DNA of 64,000 bases, from contig NC_017384.1 in NCBI RefSeq assembly GCF_000223375.1, positions 1,306,097 to 1,370,096 on the forward strand. Reading direction: 5' to 3'. A model generated the notes under the pieces. That model saw only the letters and a program-made list of their open reading frames with translations. It ran no database searches and was not told where the DNA came from. The DNA comes from Ketogulonicigenium vulgare WSH-001 (lineage in GTDB: Bacteria; Pseudomonadota; Alphaproteobacteria; Rhodobacterales; Rhodobacteraceae). The position numbers were made by a program, and so were the translations under genes. Below, one piece after another: positions 45,867 through 54,250 of the stretch (the first letter of the stretch is position 1; every line of letters starts with the position of its first letter).

Positions 45867-46415
45867 TCAATCCTCGGTCATCTGCAGGTCGCTGTCGGGG
45901 CGGCGGATATCGCCCCCACTGCGCAGCGTGACCAGCACCAATGTGATAATGTTCAGGCACGCAAGCACGGCCCCCACGGGCATCGACCAATAGACCCAGG
46001 TCTTGGGGATCTTCAGCACCGGCGATTTTTCCATCGCGCCAAAGCCAACCGCGCCCATGCCCAGATCAAACAGCACCAGCAAAAACGCAAAGCTGATGGC
46101 CAGCGCGATATATTGCAGCACCTGACCCCAGCGCAGGTTCAGCTTTTCGACGACAAAGGTCAGGGCGATCAACATGCGGTGGCGAAATCCCAGACCAAGG
46201 CCAAGAAAGACGATCCAGATCATCGCATAGCGGGCCAGTTCCTCGGTCCAAGGCGCAGACATGCGAATGCCCTGCATCTTGGCGGTGAAACGCACCAGCA
46301 CTTGAATGGTGATTGCAGCGGTCATCAGCGCCATCAGCCCGGCCATTAGCCACAGCGTCAGGCGGTTCACGCCATCCATCACCCGGATAAAGATATCAGC
46401 CAAGCGTCCCAGCAT
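45867..46415 (-). CDS. TRAP transporter small permease (DctQ family)
   Basis: A 182-residue protein with four membrane segments (for example LWLMAGLMALMTAAITIQVL and QYIALAISFAFLLVLFDLGM). WTEELARYAMIWIVFLGLGL with the preceding residues is the DctQ signature. SD AGAGGA lies 7 nt before the ATG. The gene overlaps the end of the upstream dehydrogenase gene by 20 nt and precedes dctM by 3 nt. Confidence 0.92.
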   Translation of the reverse strand: MLGRLADIFIRVMDGVNRLTLWLMAGLMALMTAAITIQVLVRFTAKMQGIRMSAPWTEELARYAMIWIVFLGLGLGFRHRMLIALTFVVEKLNLRWGQVLQYIALAISFAFLLVLFDLGMGAVGFGAMEKSPVLKIPKTWVYWSMPVGAVLACLNIITLVLVTLRSGGDIRRPDSDLQMTED

Positions 46416-47340
46416 CGGCGTTCCTCTGTGTTGGGGGATTTGTCCAGGCCCGGTCTTTGCGCCAGGCTTTCAGTTCAATCAGATTGCGGTTGCGCCATGC
46501 CTGGCGGTCCGGGATGTGATCCAGACCACAGGTGCTTTGGCCATAGGCGTCCAGCGCGGCTAAAACCTGCGGATTGAGCAGGTCGTCGATAGATTGATCG
46601 GGGCCGCAAAAGCCTGCAAACATTGGCTTGTAGCGGGTAAAATAGTCGGCGATGCCGCCCGGCGCGTTCAGGTGCACCCCCTCGAGTGGACCCATCAGCG
46701 CCCAGCGTTGGCCAAAGCTTTCACGGATGATCGTATCGGCCCCTTCGGGCGTTACGATCCCCTCGGCGATCATGTCGAGCATCGCGAACAGCAGCACGGC
46801 TTGCATCCGGTTCATCGCGAACCCCGGCACTTCGCGCTGCACCAGCACCGGCTTTTGGCCGACGGCCTGCATCAGCGCCCAGGTGCGGTCGGTGACCTGT
46901 GGCAAAGTTGCGGGCGATGGCACGACCTCGACGGCGGGCATGGCATGGGGCGGCGCGGCGGGATGGGCGATGATAATCCGCCCCTGCCCCGAAAGCCCCG
47001 CGCCGATCACGCTGGCAGGCAGCGCCGACGACGACGAGGCAAGGATCACATTCATCGGGCAGATGGCATCCAGCTGGGCGAACAGCGCCTGTTTGACAGC
47101 CAGATCCTCGGCGATAGATTCCTGCACATAGCTGACATCAGTGGCGAAATCCGACAGGCTGCTGGCCACGCGCAGCTTTCCCTGCGCAGTCAGGCCACTG
47201 TCATGCAAGATGCCAAGAATGCGCGCCTCTAGCACCTCTATGTCCAGCCCAGCGTCATAGGCCAGCACATCTTGACCATGCGCCAGATGCACCGCTGCCC
47301 AAGACGCCCCAATAATGCCGCAACCGACGATCCCGATCAT
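46396..47340 (-). CDS. 3-hydroxyacyl-CoA dehydrogenase-family protein, lambda-crystallin (CRYL1)-like
   Basis: A 314-residue NAD-dependent dehydrogenase. The N-terminal Rossmann motif is GIVGCGIIGASWAAVHLAHG. The ESIAEDLAVKQALFAQLD and ASSSSALPASVI segments are shared by hydroxyacyl-CoA dehydrogenases. The C-terminal part, RWALMGPLEGVHLNAPGGIADYF, resembles L-gulonate 3-dehydrogenase/lambda-crystallin (its GPLE-x2-HLNA pattern) more than fatty-acid enzymes. Substrate is likely a 3-hydroxy acid taken up by the adjacent TRAP transporter; this is inference. It is preceded by the NIPSNAP gene after 9 nt. Confidence 0.85.
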   Translation of the reverse strand: MIGIVGCGIIGASWAAVHLAHGQDVLAYDAGLDIEVLEARILGILHDSGLTAQGKLRVASSLSDFATDVSYVQESIAEDLAVKQALFAQLDAICPMNVILASSSSALPASVIGAGLSGQGRIIIAHPAAPPHAMPAVEVVPSPATLPQVTDRTWALMQAVGQKPVLVQREVPGFAMNRMQAVLLFAMLDMIAEGIVTPEGADTIIRESFGQRWALMGPLEGVHLNAPGGIADYFTRYKPMFAGFCGPDQSIDDLLNPQVLAALDAYGQSTCGLDHIPDRQAWRNRNLIELKAWRKDRAWTNPPTQRNADAGTLG

Positions 47341-47349
47341 AATGCGCGC

Positions 47350-47667
47350 CTATTGAATGGGGGAAAAGCTGGTCGGCCGCATCAGCCGCGTTTGCTGATG
47401 GTCGATCAGATGCAGCACGCGCTGCAAATAGTCCTGCCAGCGGGGATCTTGCATCATCCGGTCGCGCTGCTGCAGCCGCGTATCCATGCTGTCGAAACCC
47501 CAGATCGCGACAACACCGTTCAATTCGCCCACTTCGGTCAGGAAATAGCCAATGAAATCTTGCAGATACTCGCGTTGGATCGGCAGGCCGAATTCGTGAT
47601 AGATCGCGGCAAACTGCGCTGCGAGACCGGGTTTGATCCGATAGTGGCGTTCTTCGATAATGCGCAT
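47350..47667 (-). CDS. NIPSNAP-family protein
   Basis: A 105-residue protein of the dimeric alpha/beta barrel NIPSNAP family: it opens MRIIEERHYRIKPGLAAQF and has FLTEVGELNGVVAIWGFDSM and the RMMQDPRWQDYL helix. The ATG at 47667 lies one base after the cupin stop, with AAAGG ahead, so the long upstream extension in the same frame is not coding. Members are found in catabolic operons, with no defined activity; here it sits between the cupin and dehydrogenase genes. Confidence 0.85.
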   Translation of the reverse strand: MRIIEERHYRIKPGLAAQFAAIYHEFGLPIQREYLQDFIGYFLTEVGELNGVVAIWGFDSMDTRLQQRDRMMQDPRWQDYLQRVLHLIDHQQTRLMRPTSFSPIQ

Positions 47668-47668
47668 G

Positions 47669-48181
47669 TCAGGCCTTTGGGGGTGCGAATACGGTCTGCG
47701 CCTCGATCTGGGCGACATTTTCGGGGCGCGGGAATGGCGCGGGCGCAGGCTCTCCTGCCGCGCGCGGGCGACCGATAGCGGCAAAAAACGGCTCGAGGCC
47801 CGCAGGCATCAACAGCCAGAAAAACGTCAGCGGCTGATCGCCATCATTCACAAACGAATGGCGACGGTTCTTGCCGATATAGACGGTGGTGCCGGGGGTG
47901 CCGCGATGCACTTCGGCCCCGTCATCCAGTTCGATCCGGCCGGTGCCCGAGACGAAATGGATCACTTCCTCGTTCTTGTCATGCGCATGGGGGCGCACAA
48001 AGCAGCCGCCGGGCGCGATGGTCTGCATCCCGACGCCAAAGGGGGTTTCGGCCCCGACATCGGCATCTGTCATAATGCAGGTGACATAACCATTGGCGGG
48101 CACCGGCTGCCAATAGCTGGCCGCATCGGCCAATTGGCGCACCAGCGCCCCGCCGGCGGGCGGCGTTTCAGTCGTCGTCAC
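47669..48181 (-). CDS. Cupin-domain protein
   Basis: A 170-residue single-cupin protein. The first metal motif is RPHAHDKNEEVIHFVSGTG (two His, one Glu, one His) and the second is GKNRRHSFVNDGDQPL. Upstream of the core, GVGMQTIAPGG gives the fold entry. The start is taken as GTG 48181, 7 nt after AGAAGGA; ATG 48187 lies directly on that site and is less likely. It overlaps the gntR stop by 14 nt. It could be an isomerase, dioxygenase or small-molecule sensor in the pathway. Confidence 0.82.
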   Translation of the reverse strand: MTTTETPPAGGALVRQLADAASYWQPVPANGYVTCIMTDADVGAETPFGVGMQTIAPGGCFVRPHAHDKNEEVIHFVSGTGRIELDDGAEVHRGTPGTTVYIGKNRRHSFVNDGDQPLTFFWLLMPAGLEPFFAAIGRPRAAGEPAPAPFPRPENVAQIEAQTVFAPPKA

Positions 48182-48929
48182 TGTCATTTCCTTCTGAAAG
48201 ATCAATCACCCGCAGCTCGGCCGAGGATTTTGAGATCACATGCAGCAGCCCGTCCGCGATCGCGCGGCGTAGGGCGCCGGTGCGTTTGCCGACATGTTGC
48301 TGCATCAGGCTGGCCGCCCGATCCGCATCACGCGCGATCAAGGCGCTGATGATCTGCGCATGTTCGTCAAATGTATTTTTGCGCGCATCACCCTGCAGCA
48401 CTGCCCAGCGCACCAGATAGACGCGGTCGTTGATATCGGCGACAAGACGGGCGAATTCGTCGTTCTGCGTCAGGCGGGCAAGGCGTTCGTGAAAGATGAT
48501 ATCCTGCGCCAGCAGATCCTCGGGTTCGGCATGGGCATAGTTTTCCAGCACATTCTGCCAAAACCCTTGCAGGTCGATCAATTCGGCGTCGCTGGCACGC
48601 GCGACCACCAGCCGCGCAATCGCTCCTTCCAGAACTTCGCGCACTTCGAACAGATGCGCGATTTCCTCGGGGTTCACATCGCGCACGTAAAAGCCCTTGT
48701 TCGGGCGCGCAACCACCAGCTTTTCGGCGACAAGACGGTTGATCGCCTCGCGCAGCGGCGTGCGCCCGATTTCAAGCTGGGCGCATAGCACCTGCTCGTT
48801 CAACCGCTCGCCGGGGCGAAGGTCGAATTCCACAACCATGCGGCGCAGATGACGGTGGATGATATCCACCATATTCCCACTACGCGCGTTTCGGGCTGTA
48901 TGCTTATCTGTCGAATCTGTTGTCGTCAT
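48168..48929 (-). CDS. GntR-family (FCD) transcriptional regulator of the TRAP catabolic operon
   Basis: A 253-residue FadR-type regulator. The winged helix (MVDIIHRHLRRMVVEFDLRP, LNEQVLCAQLEIGRTPLREA) is followed by the all-alpha FCD ligand domain with metal-type residues in DIIFHERLARLTQN and FDEHAQIISALIARD. It is first in the leftward operon, so it probably controls itself and the genes behind it. ATG 48929 is used; ATG 48872 is possible, and neither has a good ribosome-binding site. A palindrome at 48992-49032 lies immediately upstream. Confidence 0.88.
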   Translation of the reverse strand: MTTTDSTDKHTARNARSGNMVDIIHRHLRRMVVEFDLRPGERLNEQVLCAQLEIGRTPLREAINRLVAEKLVVARPNKGFYVRDVNPEEIAHLFEVREVLEGAIARLVVARASDAELIDLQGFWQNVLENYAHAEPEDLLAQDIIFHERLARLTQNDEFARLVADINDRVYLVRWAVLQGDARKNTFDEHAQIISALIARDADRAASLMQQHVGKRTGALRRAIADGLLHVISKSSAELRVIDLSEGNDSDDD

Positions 48930-48991
48930 AACTATATACACTTTATGCCAAGACTGGTCCTGACAAGAAAATACAGTGCCGACGACAGAAA

Positions 48992-49032
48992 TGACCATGG
49001 CTTCGCCTATTATTTAGGCAAATCCATGGTCA
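48992..49032. promoter_or_regulatory. Nested inverted repeat upstream of the GntR gene, downstream of prpB
   Basis: Outer arms TGACCATGG (48992-49000) and CCATGGTCA (49024-49032); inner arms GCCTA (49005-49009) and TAGGC (49015-49019), with 4-nt symmetric gaps and a 5-nt loop. It lies between the prpB stop (49041) and the gntR start. It could be the 3' hairpin of the prp operon, a GntR operator, or both. Confidence 0.55.
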
Positions 49033-49040
49033 AATTAGGA

Positions 49041-49955
49041 TCAGCCCACCGGCGCGGGCGGGATGCTGAGAGCGATCGAGCTATCCAGCGCCTCGAAATC
49101 ATTCAGGCCGATCAGATGATACAGCTCGGCGCGGGTCTGCATCTCGGGCAGCATGGCTGTGGTCGCACCATCGCGGGCCAGCACCTGATACAGCTTATGC
49201 TGCGCTTTGTTCGCAACGCGCAGCGAGGACACCGGCCAGATCACCATATCATAGCCCAGATCCTGAAATTCCTGCGCTGTAAGCGCCGGCGTGCGGCCGA
49301 ATTCGGTCATATTTGCCAAAAGCTTTACGCCGGGCAATGCGGCGCGCACCGCGCGGAACATCTCGATGGATGTCAGCGCCTCGGGGAAGATCGCGTCCGC
49401 GCCTGCCTCGGTATAAAGTTTCGCGCGCGCAATGGTGCCCTCGATCCCCTCGCTGGCTGCGGCGTCGGTGCGGGCCACAATCACCAGATCGCGGCGCGCG
49501 CGGGCGGCTGCGGCGACTTTGGCGGCCATATCATAGGCACTGGCCAGTTTCTTGTCGTTCAGATGGCCGCATTTCTTGGGCAAAAGCTGGTCTTCCAGAT
49601 GAACGGCACCCGCGCCCGCCTCTTCAAAGACGCGCACCATATGCATGACGTTCAACGCCTCGCCATAGCCAGTGTCACCATCGACCAGCAGCGGCAGACC
49701 GGTCGCCCGGGCGATCTGACGGATGAAAAATGCGACCTCATCCACGGTGATGATGCCAAGGTCGGGCAACCCCATACTGGCCGTCATCGCCGCGCCCGAC
49801 AGATAGAGCCCCTCGAACCCCGCCGCCTTGGCCTGCAGCGCCGCCTGTCCGTTATGGGCGCCGGGCAGACGCAAAATACCAGGGCTGTTCAGCAGCGCGC
49901 GAAAGCGGCTCCCTGCGGTTTCACGGGGCAGGTCTGCGGCAACAAGATAGGTCAT
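49041..49955 (-). CDS. prpB: 2-methylisocitrate lyase-type enzyme (PEP mutase/ICL superfamily)
   Basis: Cleaves 2-methylisocitrate to pyruvate and succinate in the methylcitrate cycle. The 304-residue protein has the catalytic loop LLPKKCGHLNDK, whose cysteine is the general acid of PrpB/ICL enzymes, and the metal site LLVDGDTGYGEALNV. RTDAAASEGIEGTIARAKLY and NMTEFGRTP are also PrpB-type. Length fits PrpB rather than isocitrate lyase AceA. SD GAGGGAA lies before the ATG. It follows a gntR gene (12-nt gap) in the leftward operon that starts with tctC. Confidence 0.9.
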   Translation of the reverse strand: MTYLVAADLPRETAGSRFRALLNSPGILRLPGAHNGQAALQAKAAGFEGLYLSGAAMTASMGLPDLGIITVDEVAFFIRQIARATGLPLLVDGDTGYGEALNVMHMVRVFEEAGAGAVHLEDQLLPKKCGHLNDKKLASAYDMAAKVAAAARARRDLVIVARTDAAASEGIEGTIARAKLYTEAGADAIFPEALTSIEMFRAVRAALPGVKLLANMTEFGRTPALTAQEFQDLGYDMVIWPVSSLRVANKAQHKLYQVLARDGATTAMLPEMQTRAELYHLIGLNDFEALDSSIALSIPPAPVG

Positions 49956-49966
49956 GGCGGTTTCCC

Positions 49967-50617
49967 TCAGGTGATAAAGGCCGCTTCGATATGGCGGCGC
50001 ATCAGCAGTTCGGCCACATCGCCATCGCGGTCGATGATGGCGTTGGCGATGCGGCGATGCTCGACATACGAGCGGCGAATACGCCCCGGCTCGTCGCGGC
50101 GCGCGCGGCGCACCAGTTGGAACAGGGGCCAGAAACGGTCGTTGATCAGGTCGATCAGATGGCTATTGCGCGACAAGGTCGCCACGCGGTGGTGAAAGTC
50201 GGTGTTCACATTGGACTGCCAGTAATCGACCGGCCCCTCGCGCTCGAGCTTGTCGCGATGCGCATCCAGCATGACGGCAAGGCTGGCGCGCTCGCTATCC
50301 GTCGCGTTTTCAGCGGCTTGGCGCGCGGCCAACCCCTCGAGCGCGCCGCGCACGGCCATCAGATTGGCGCGCATCGTCTCGTCAGGCACAATGACGCGAA
50401 CGCCTTGGCGCAGGCGATGGGTAACCAGACCGCGCTCTTCCAGACGGCGGATCGCCTCACGCACGGGGGCGCGGCTGACATCCTCGGTCGCGGCGATCTT
50501 TGGCTCGGACAGCTTGGCCCCGGGGGCCAATGTTCCGTTCAAAATCTCGCCAAGAAGGCGGCTATATACGCGGTCGACAAGGCTGTCGTCCTGTTCCTTG
50601 GTCATCTGGTCGCCCAT
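49967..50617 (-). CDS. GntR-family (FCD) regulator inside the prp-tct operon
   Basis: A regulator of about 216 residues, embedded between prpD and prpB. The winged helix covers about residues 12-75 (VYSRLLGEILNGTLAPGAKL, EDVSRAPVREAIRRLEERGL). The FCD domain has DFHHRVATLSRNSHL and YVEHRRIANAIIDRDGD. Several ATGs are possible (50653, 50617, 50605); 50617 is used. Its position suggests autoregulation of the tricarboxylate-import and methylcitrate genes. It differs clearly from the two other GntR proteins in this window. Confidence 0.87.
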   Translation of the reverse strand: MGDQMTKEQDDSLVDRVYSRLLGEILNGTLAPGAKLSEPKIAATEDVSRAPVREAIRRLEERGLVTHRLRQGVRVIVPDETMRANLMAVRGALEGLAARQAAENATDSERASLAVMLDAHRDKLEREGPVDYWQSNVNTDFHHRVATLSRNSHLIDLINDRFWPLFQLVRRARRDEPGRIRRSYVEHRRIANAIIDRDGDVAELLMRRHIEAAFIT

Positions 50618-50656
50618 CCTATGGCCCCGCACGCAATGCGCAGGGCCCGCCATTGA

Positions 50657-52177
50657 TCACAGCCCGCGATCGAAAATCCCCTCGCCCGTGATGGTGCTGG
50701 GTTCCACCGTGCCTGCGGGCAAGGCGGGGATTAACAGGTCGATCTCGGCGGCCGCAAGGCTGGCCAGCCGATACGCGGCATCGGTAAAACGCTGAACGCC
50801 CGCGCTGCCCAATTCCTGCCCGACCAGCGTGTTCAGCTTGCCGACATAGGCGTCCCAGCCCCAAGGCGCTTTGCCGTTGGGATGGGCATCAGCCACGCCG
50901 CGCGCGCCCTCGATCACGGTGCCGTCTTTAAGCGTGATGATGATGCGGCCACCGAACTGTCGCTTATCTGGGTCTTCCTCGTGATAGCGCGCGGTCCAAT
51001 CCGGGTGTTCGACGGTGGTGATCTTGTGCCACAAGCCGCGCTTGTCCGCCGCCCGCGCCCGCGCGCGCGTATAGCTGTCCACATGGTGCCAATCGCCATC
51101 CTCTAGCGCGACGGCCAGAATATACATGATCGAATGGTCCAGCGTCTCGCGGCTGGCTTCGGGGTCGGACTTTTGCGGGTCCGCCGCGCCGGTGCCGATG
51201 ACGTAATGCGTGTGATGCGAGGTCTCGAGCAGAATGCTTGCCACCTGATCAAGGTCAGGGATCTGGTGGCCCATCTCGATCGCAAGGTCGATCAGCGCCT
51301 GCGCCTGATATTCGGCCGAATGCGCCTTGGTATAGGTTTCCAAAATCGCGCGCGGAGAGTCGCCCGGCAGCGGCAGGCTGACATGATAGACGTCATTTTT
51401 GCCGCCCAGCATCCAGGCGATCACGGAATCCTCGCCCTCATAGATCGGCGAGGGCGAACCCTCGCCCCGCATGGCGCGGTCGATACATTCGACGGCCAGC
51501 TTGCCGGTAAAGCCGGGGACATAGGCTTTCCAGCTGGAAATCTCGCCCTTGCGGCTTTGGCGGGTAGAAAAGGCCAGATGCACCGCCTGCCCGACGGCCT
51601 GATAGATCACCTCGGCGGGCAGACCCAGCATGGCGCCGATGCCCGCGGTGGTCGCAGGCGCCAGATGGCCCGCGTGGTCCTTTTTGTATTTATGCAGCGA
51701 GATCGCTTTGACCAGCGCGACGTGAACCTCGTAATGCACGGCGATCCCGCGTGCGAGGTCAGCACCCGTGACACCCATCTGTTGCGCCACCGCGATCAGG
51801 GGCGAGATCGCATCTGCAGGATGCGAATATTCGGCGGCAAGGAATGTGTCGTGATAATCCAGCTCTCGCACTGCCGTTGCATTCGCCCAAGCGGCCCATT
51901 CCGCATCGAACCTTTGCGTGCTGGGCAGGCCGTACAGCGTCGCGCCGCCTTTGCGTGGATGGCCCAGCGCCATCGCCCGCGCCGAGGCCACGGGCCGGCG
52001 GTTGATCGCCGCCAGCGCGACCGAGGCATTATCCACGATCCGACAGGCGATCATCTCTAGCACATCCGCGTCCAGCGCGCCGGGGTTGGCGGCGAAACTT
52101 GCGATATGCCAAGCCAGTTGCTCGTCGCGGGGAAGCTGCGCGGCAGAGGGATGCACCCTCACCTCATAGGTCTTCAT
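50657..52177 (-). CDS. prpD: MmgE/PrpD-family dehydratase (2-methylcitrate dehydratase type)
   Basis: A 506-residue protein of the MmgE/PrpD family, which dehydrates 2-methylcitrate and related acids without an iron-sulfur cluster. The family segment RELDYHDTFLAAEYSHPADA is clear, with AGHLAPATTAGIGAMLGLPA, MYILAVALEDGDW and a late KRQFGGRIIITLKDGT. The start is ATG 52177 (MKTYEVRVHPS), with GAGAG 8-12 nt upstream; longer in-frame starts lie near the tctA stop and add non-homologous sequence. It follows tctA by 22 nt. Itaconate- or aconitate-type substrates remain possible. Confidence 0.88.
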   Translation of the reverse strand: MKTYEVRVHPSAAQLPRDEQLAWHIASFAANPGALDADVLEMIACRIVDNASVALAAINRRPVASARAMALGHPRKGGATLYGLPSTQRFDAEWAAWANATAVRELDYHDTFLAAEYSHPADAISPLIAVAQQMGVTGADLARGIAVHYEVHVALVKAISLHKYKKDHAGHLAPATTAGIGAMLGLPAEVIYQAVGQAVHLAFSTRQSRKGEISSWKAYVPGFTGKLAVECIDRAMRGEGSPSPIYEGEDSVIAWMLGGKNDVYHVSLPLPGDSPRAILETYTKAHSAEYQAQALIDLAIEMGHQIPDLDQVASILLETSHHTHYVIGTGAADPQKSDPEASRETLDHSIMYILAVALEDGDWHHVDSYTRARARAADKRGLWHKITTVEHPDWTARYHEEDPDKRQFGGRIIITLKDGTVIEGARGVADAHPNGKAPWGWDAYVGKLNTLVGQELGSAGVQRFTDAAYRLASLAAAEIDLLIPALPAGTVEPSTITGEGIFDRGL

Positions 52178-52199
52178 TTTCAATACTCTCATCAAAGGA

Positions 52200-53684
52200 T
52201 TAGGCGGATGCACGCAGGCGACGCAGCACCAGCGGCACAAGGAAGGTTGCCAATGCTACCAGCAGCAGAACAACGGAGGTCGGGGTTTCCAGCAGCACCA
52301 TCGGATTGCCTTGGCGCGAGGCCAGCGCGACGCGCAGCTGGTTTTCGGCCATCGGCCCCAAGATCAGGCCGATCAGCACCGGCGCGATGGGAAAATCATA
52401 GACGCGCATGACATAGCCCATCAGACCAATCGCAACCATCAGCATCAGATCGACGACCGATCCCGAGACGCCCCAAATCCCGATTAGCGCAAAGATTAGG
52501 ATGCCAGCGTAAAGCTGCGGCTTTGGGATCGACAGCAGTTTGACCCAGATCCCAACCAGCGGCAGGTTCAGCACCAGCAGCATGGCATTGCCGATATAAA
52601 GCGATGCGATCAGCCCCCAGACCAATTCCGGGTTCGAATTGAACAGGTTCGGCCCCGGTTGCAGCCCATAGTTCTGGAACGCCGCCAATAAGATCGCAGC
52701 AGTGGCCGAGGTCGGCAGGCCCAACGTCAGCAGCGGCACAAGGATACCGGCGGCAGCGGCGTTATTCGCAGCCTCGGGGCCGGCGACACCCTCGATCGCG
52801 CCATGGCCGAATTCCTCGGGCTTTTTCGCCAGCTTTCGTTCCAGCGTGTAACTTAGCATGGTCGGGATTTCAGAGCCCCCCGCAGGCAGCGTGCCGATGG
52901 GAAAGCCGATTACCGTGCCGCGCAGCCAAGGCTTCCACGAGCGGGAAAAATCCTCGCGCGTGAACCATTTGCCACCGACTTTCATCGGCCGCTCGCGGGT
53001 TTTGTCATAGCGCGAGGCGACGAAAAGGATCTCGCCCACCGCAAACAGCGCGACCAGCACGACGGTCAGCTCGATCCCGTCCAGCATTTCGGCGACGCCA
53101 AAGGTCAGGCGGGGCTGACCCGTCATTTGGTCGATGCCCACAACGCCCAGCGCAAGGCCGATGAACAGCGAGATGAACCCCCGTACGCGCGATGCGCCCA
53201 GCACCACCGCGACGGAACAGAACGACACTACCATCAGCGCGAAATAATCCGCAGGCCGCAAGATGAACGCAAGTTCCGCGACCGAAGGCGCGACGAACGT
53301 CAGCGCGATCGTCGCAATCGTGCCCGCAACGAACGACCCGATGGCGGCAGTGGCCAGCGCCGATGCGCCGCGCCCGTCACGCGCCATCTTGTTCCCCTCC
53401 AGCGCGGTCATCATCGACCCCGCTTCGCCCGGCGTATTGATCAAGATCGAGGTGGTCGATCCACCATACATCGCCCCGTAAAGCACGCCCGCGAACATGA
53501 TGAACGCCGCCGTCGGCGCGATGGAAATGGTGACGGGCAGCAACAGCGCGATGGTCAGCGCTGGGCCGATCCCCGGCAGCACGCCAATCGCCGTGCCCAG
53601 GATCGATCCGATCAGCGCCCACATCAGGTTCATCGGTTGCAGCGCAACACCAAAGCCATAGATAAGTTGTTGAAGGCTATCCAT
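52200..53684 (-). CDS. tctA: Tripartite tricarboxylate transporter large permease TctA
   Basis: A 494-residue inner-membrane protein with about 11-12 spans, the main transport subunit of a proton- or sodium-driven TTT system. It has the family motifs [19 protein letters not shown] and [20 protein letters not shown], and the repeat-half equivalents [20 protein letters not shown] and [20 protein letters not shown]. It starts 3 nt after the tctB stop. The partner genes tctB and tctC lie immediately upstream in the usual C-B-A order. Confidence 0.95.
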   Translation of the reverse strand: MDSLQQLIYGFGVALQPMNLMWALIGSILGTAIGVLPGIGPALTIALLLPVTISIAPTAAFIMFAGVLYGAMYGGSTTSILINTPGEAGSMMTALEGNKMARDGRGASALATAAIGSFVAGTIATIALTFVAPSVAELAFILRPADYFALMVVSFCSVAVVLGASRVRGFISLFIGLALGVVGIDQMTGQPRLTFGVAEMLDGIELTVVLVALFAVGEILFVASRYDKTRERPMKVGGKWFTREDFSRSWKPWLRGTVIGFPIGTLPAGGSEIPTMLSYTLERKLAKKPEEFGHGAIEGVAGPEAANNAAAAGILVPLLTLGLPTSATAAILLAAFQNYGLQPGPNLFNSNPELVWGLIASLYIGNAMLLVLNLPLVGIWVKLLSIPKPQLYAGILIFALIGIWGVSGSVVDLMLMVAIGLMGYVMRVYDFPIAPVLIGLILGPMAENQLRVALASRQGNPMVLLETPTSVVLLLVALATFLVPLVLRRLRASA

Positions 53685-53687
53685 ATT

Positions 53688-54173
53688 TTATACCCCCGCG
53701 ACGGGCAGGAAGCCGCCCAGTTGCAGGCCAAGTGCGTTGAACAAAACCCACGAGAGGCTGCCCAGAATTGCCCCGGTCAGCAGATCCCATAGCAGGATTT
53801 TTGACCCAAAAGCGCGCGAGACCAGCGTAAAGCTGATCATTGCCGTCAGCGGCAGGCCCAGCGCCTTGATCGTCAGAATCGGCACAGCAGCGGCCAGCAG
53901 CGCCAGGCCCAGCGCTTTATAATTCACGGGCGTATCGCCCTGCGCATTCTCGGTCGATTGCGCCTCGAACGTTGCGCCGCGCGCGATCTGAACGGCGAGG
54001 ATACCGCCGAGGAAAACCAGAACGGTGCCGACGATGGTCGCGAAAGCCCCCGGCCCGATGCCGGCATAACGGCTTGCCCCCGGCAGATAGGTCGCGCCCC
54101 AGATGCAGACAGCGCCCAAGCCGATAACCCCTGCCGCAAGCCAGTAAGGGCGTGCTGCGTGATAGCGTAGCAT
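53688..54173 (-). CDS. tctB: Tripartite tricarboxylate transporter small permease TctB
   Basis: A 161-residue membrane protein with four hydrophobic segments (for example WLAAGVIGLGAVCIWGATYL and GAFATIVGTVLVFLGGILAV). The order, size and first-span motif fit TctB, which supports TctA in the inner membrane. AAAGGGGAC lies 5 nt before the ATG. A GC-rich hairpin separates it from tctC. Confidence 0.9.
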   Translation of the reverse strand: MLRYHAARPYWLAAGVIGLGAVCIWGATYLPGASRYAGIGPGAFATIVGTVLVFLGGILAVQIARGATFEAQSTENAQGDTPVNYKALGLALLAAAVPILTIKALGLPLTAMISFTLVSRAFGSKILLWDLLTGAILGSLSWVLFNALGLQLGGFLPVAGV

Positions 54174-54207
54174 AATGTCCCCTTTCGGGATGTCGCGTGG
54201 AGATGGG

Positions 54208-54238
54208 GCAGCGGCGGGCGATCACGCACCACCGCTGC
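54208..54238 (-). other. Intercistronic hairpin between tctC and tctB
   Basis: Arms GCAGCGG (54208-54214) and CCGCTGC (54232-54238) with further partial pairing inside. It lies between the tctC stop (54251) and the tctB start (54173), where a structure that keeps binding-protein mRNA abundant is expected. No T-run. Confidence 0.5.
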
Positions 54239-54250
54239 AGAGCCGTGACG

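Noticed and set aside
47668-47784. N-terminal extension of the NIPSNAP gene into the cupin gene
   Set aside because: It lies in an antisense-like Arg/Pro-rich stretch within the cupin coding sequence; the ATG at 47667 gives the canonical start one base after the cupin stop.
49041-49955. Isocitrate lyase of the glyoxylate shunt (AceA)
   Set aside because: The protein is about 304 residues with the PrpB-type KKCGH loop and lies beside prpD; AceA is longer.
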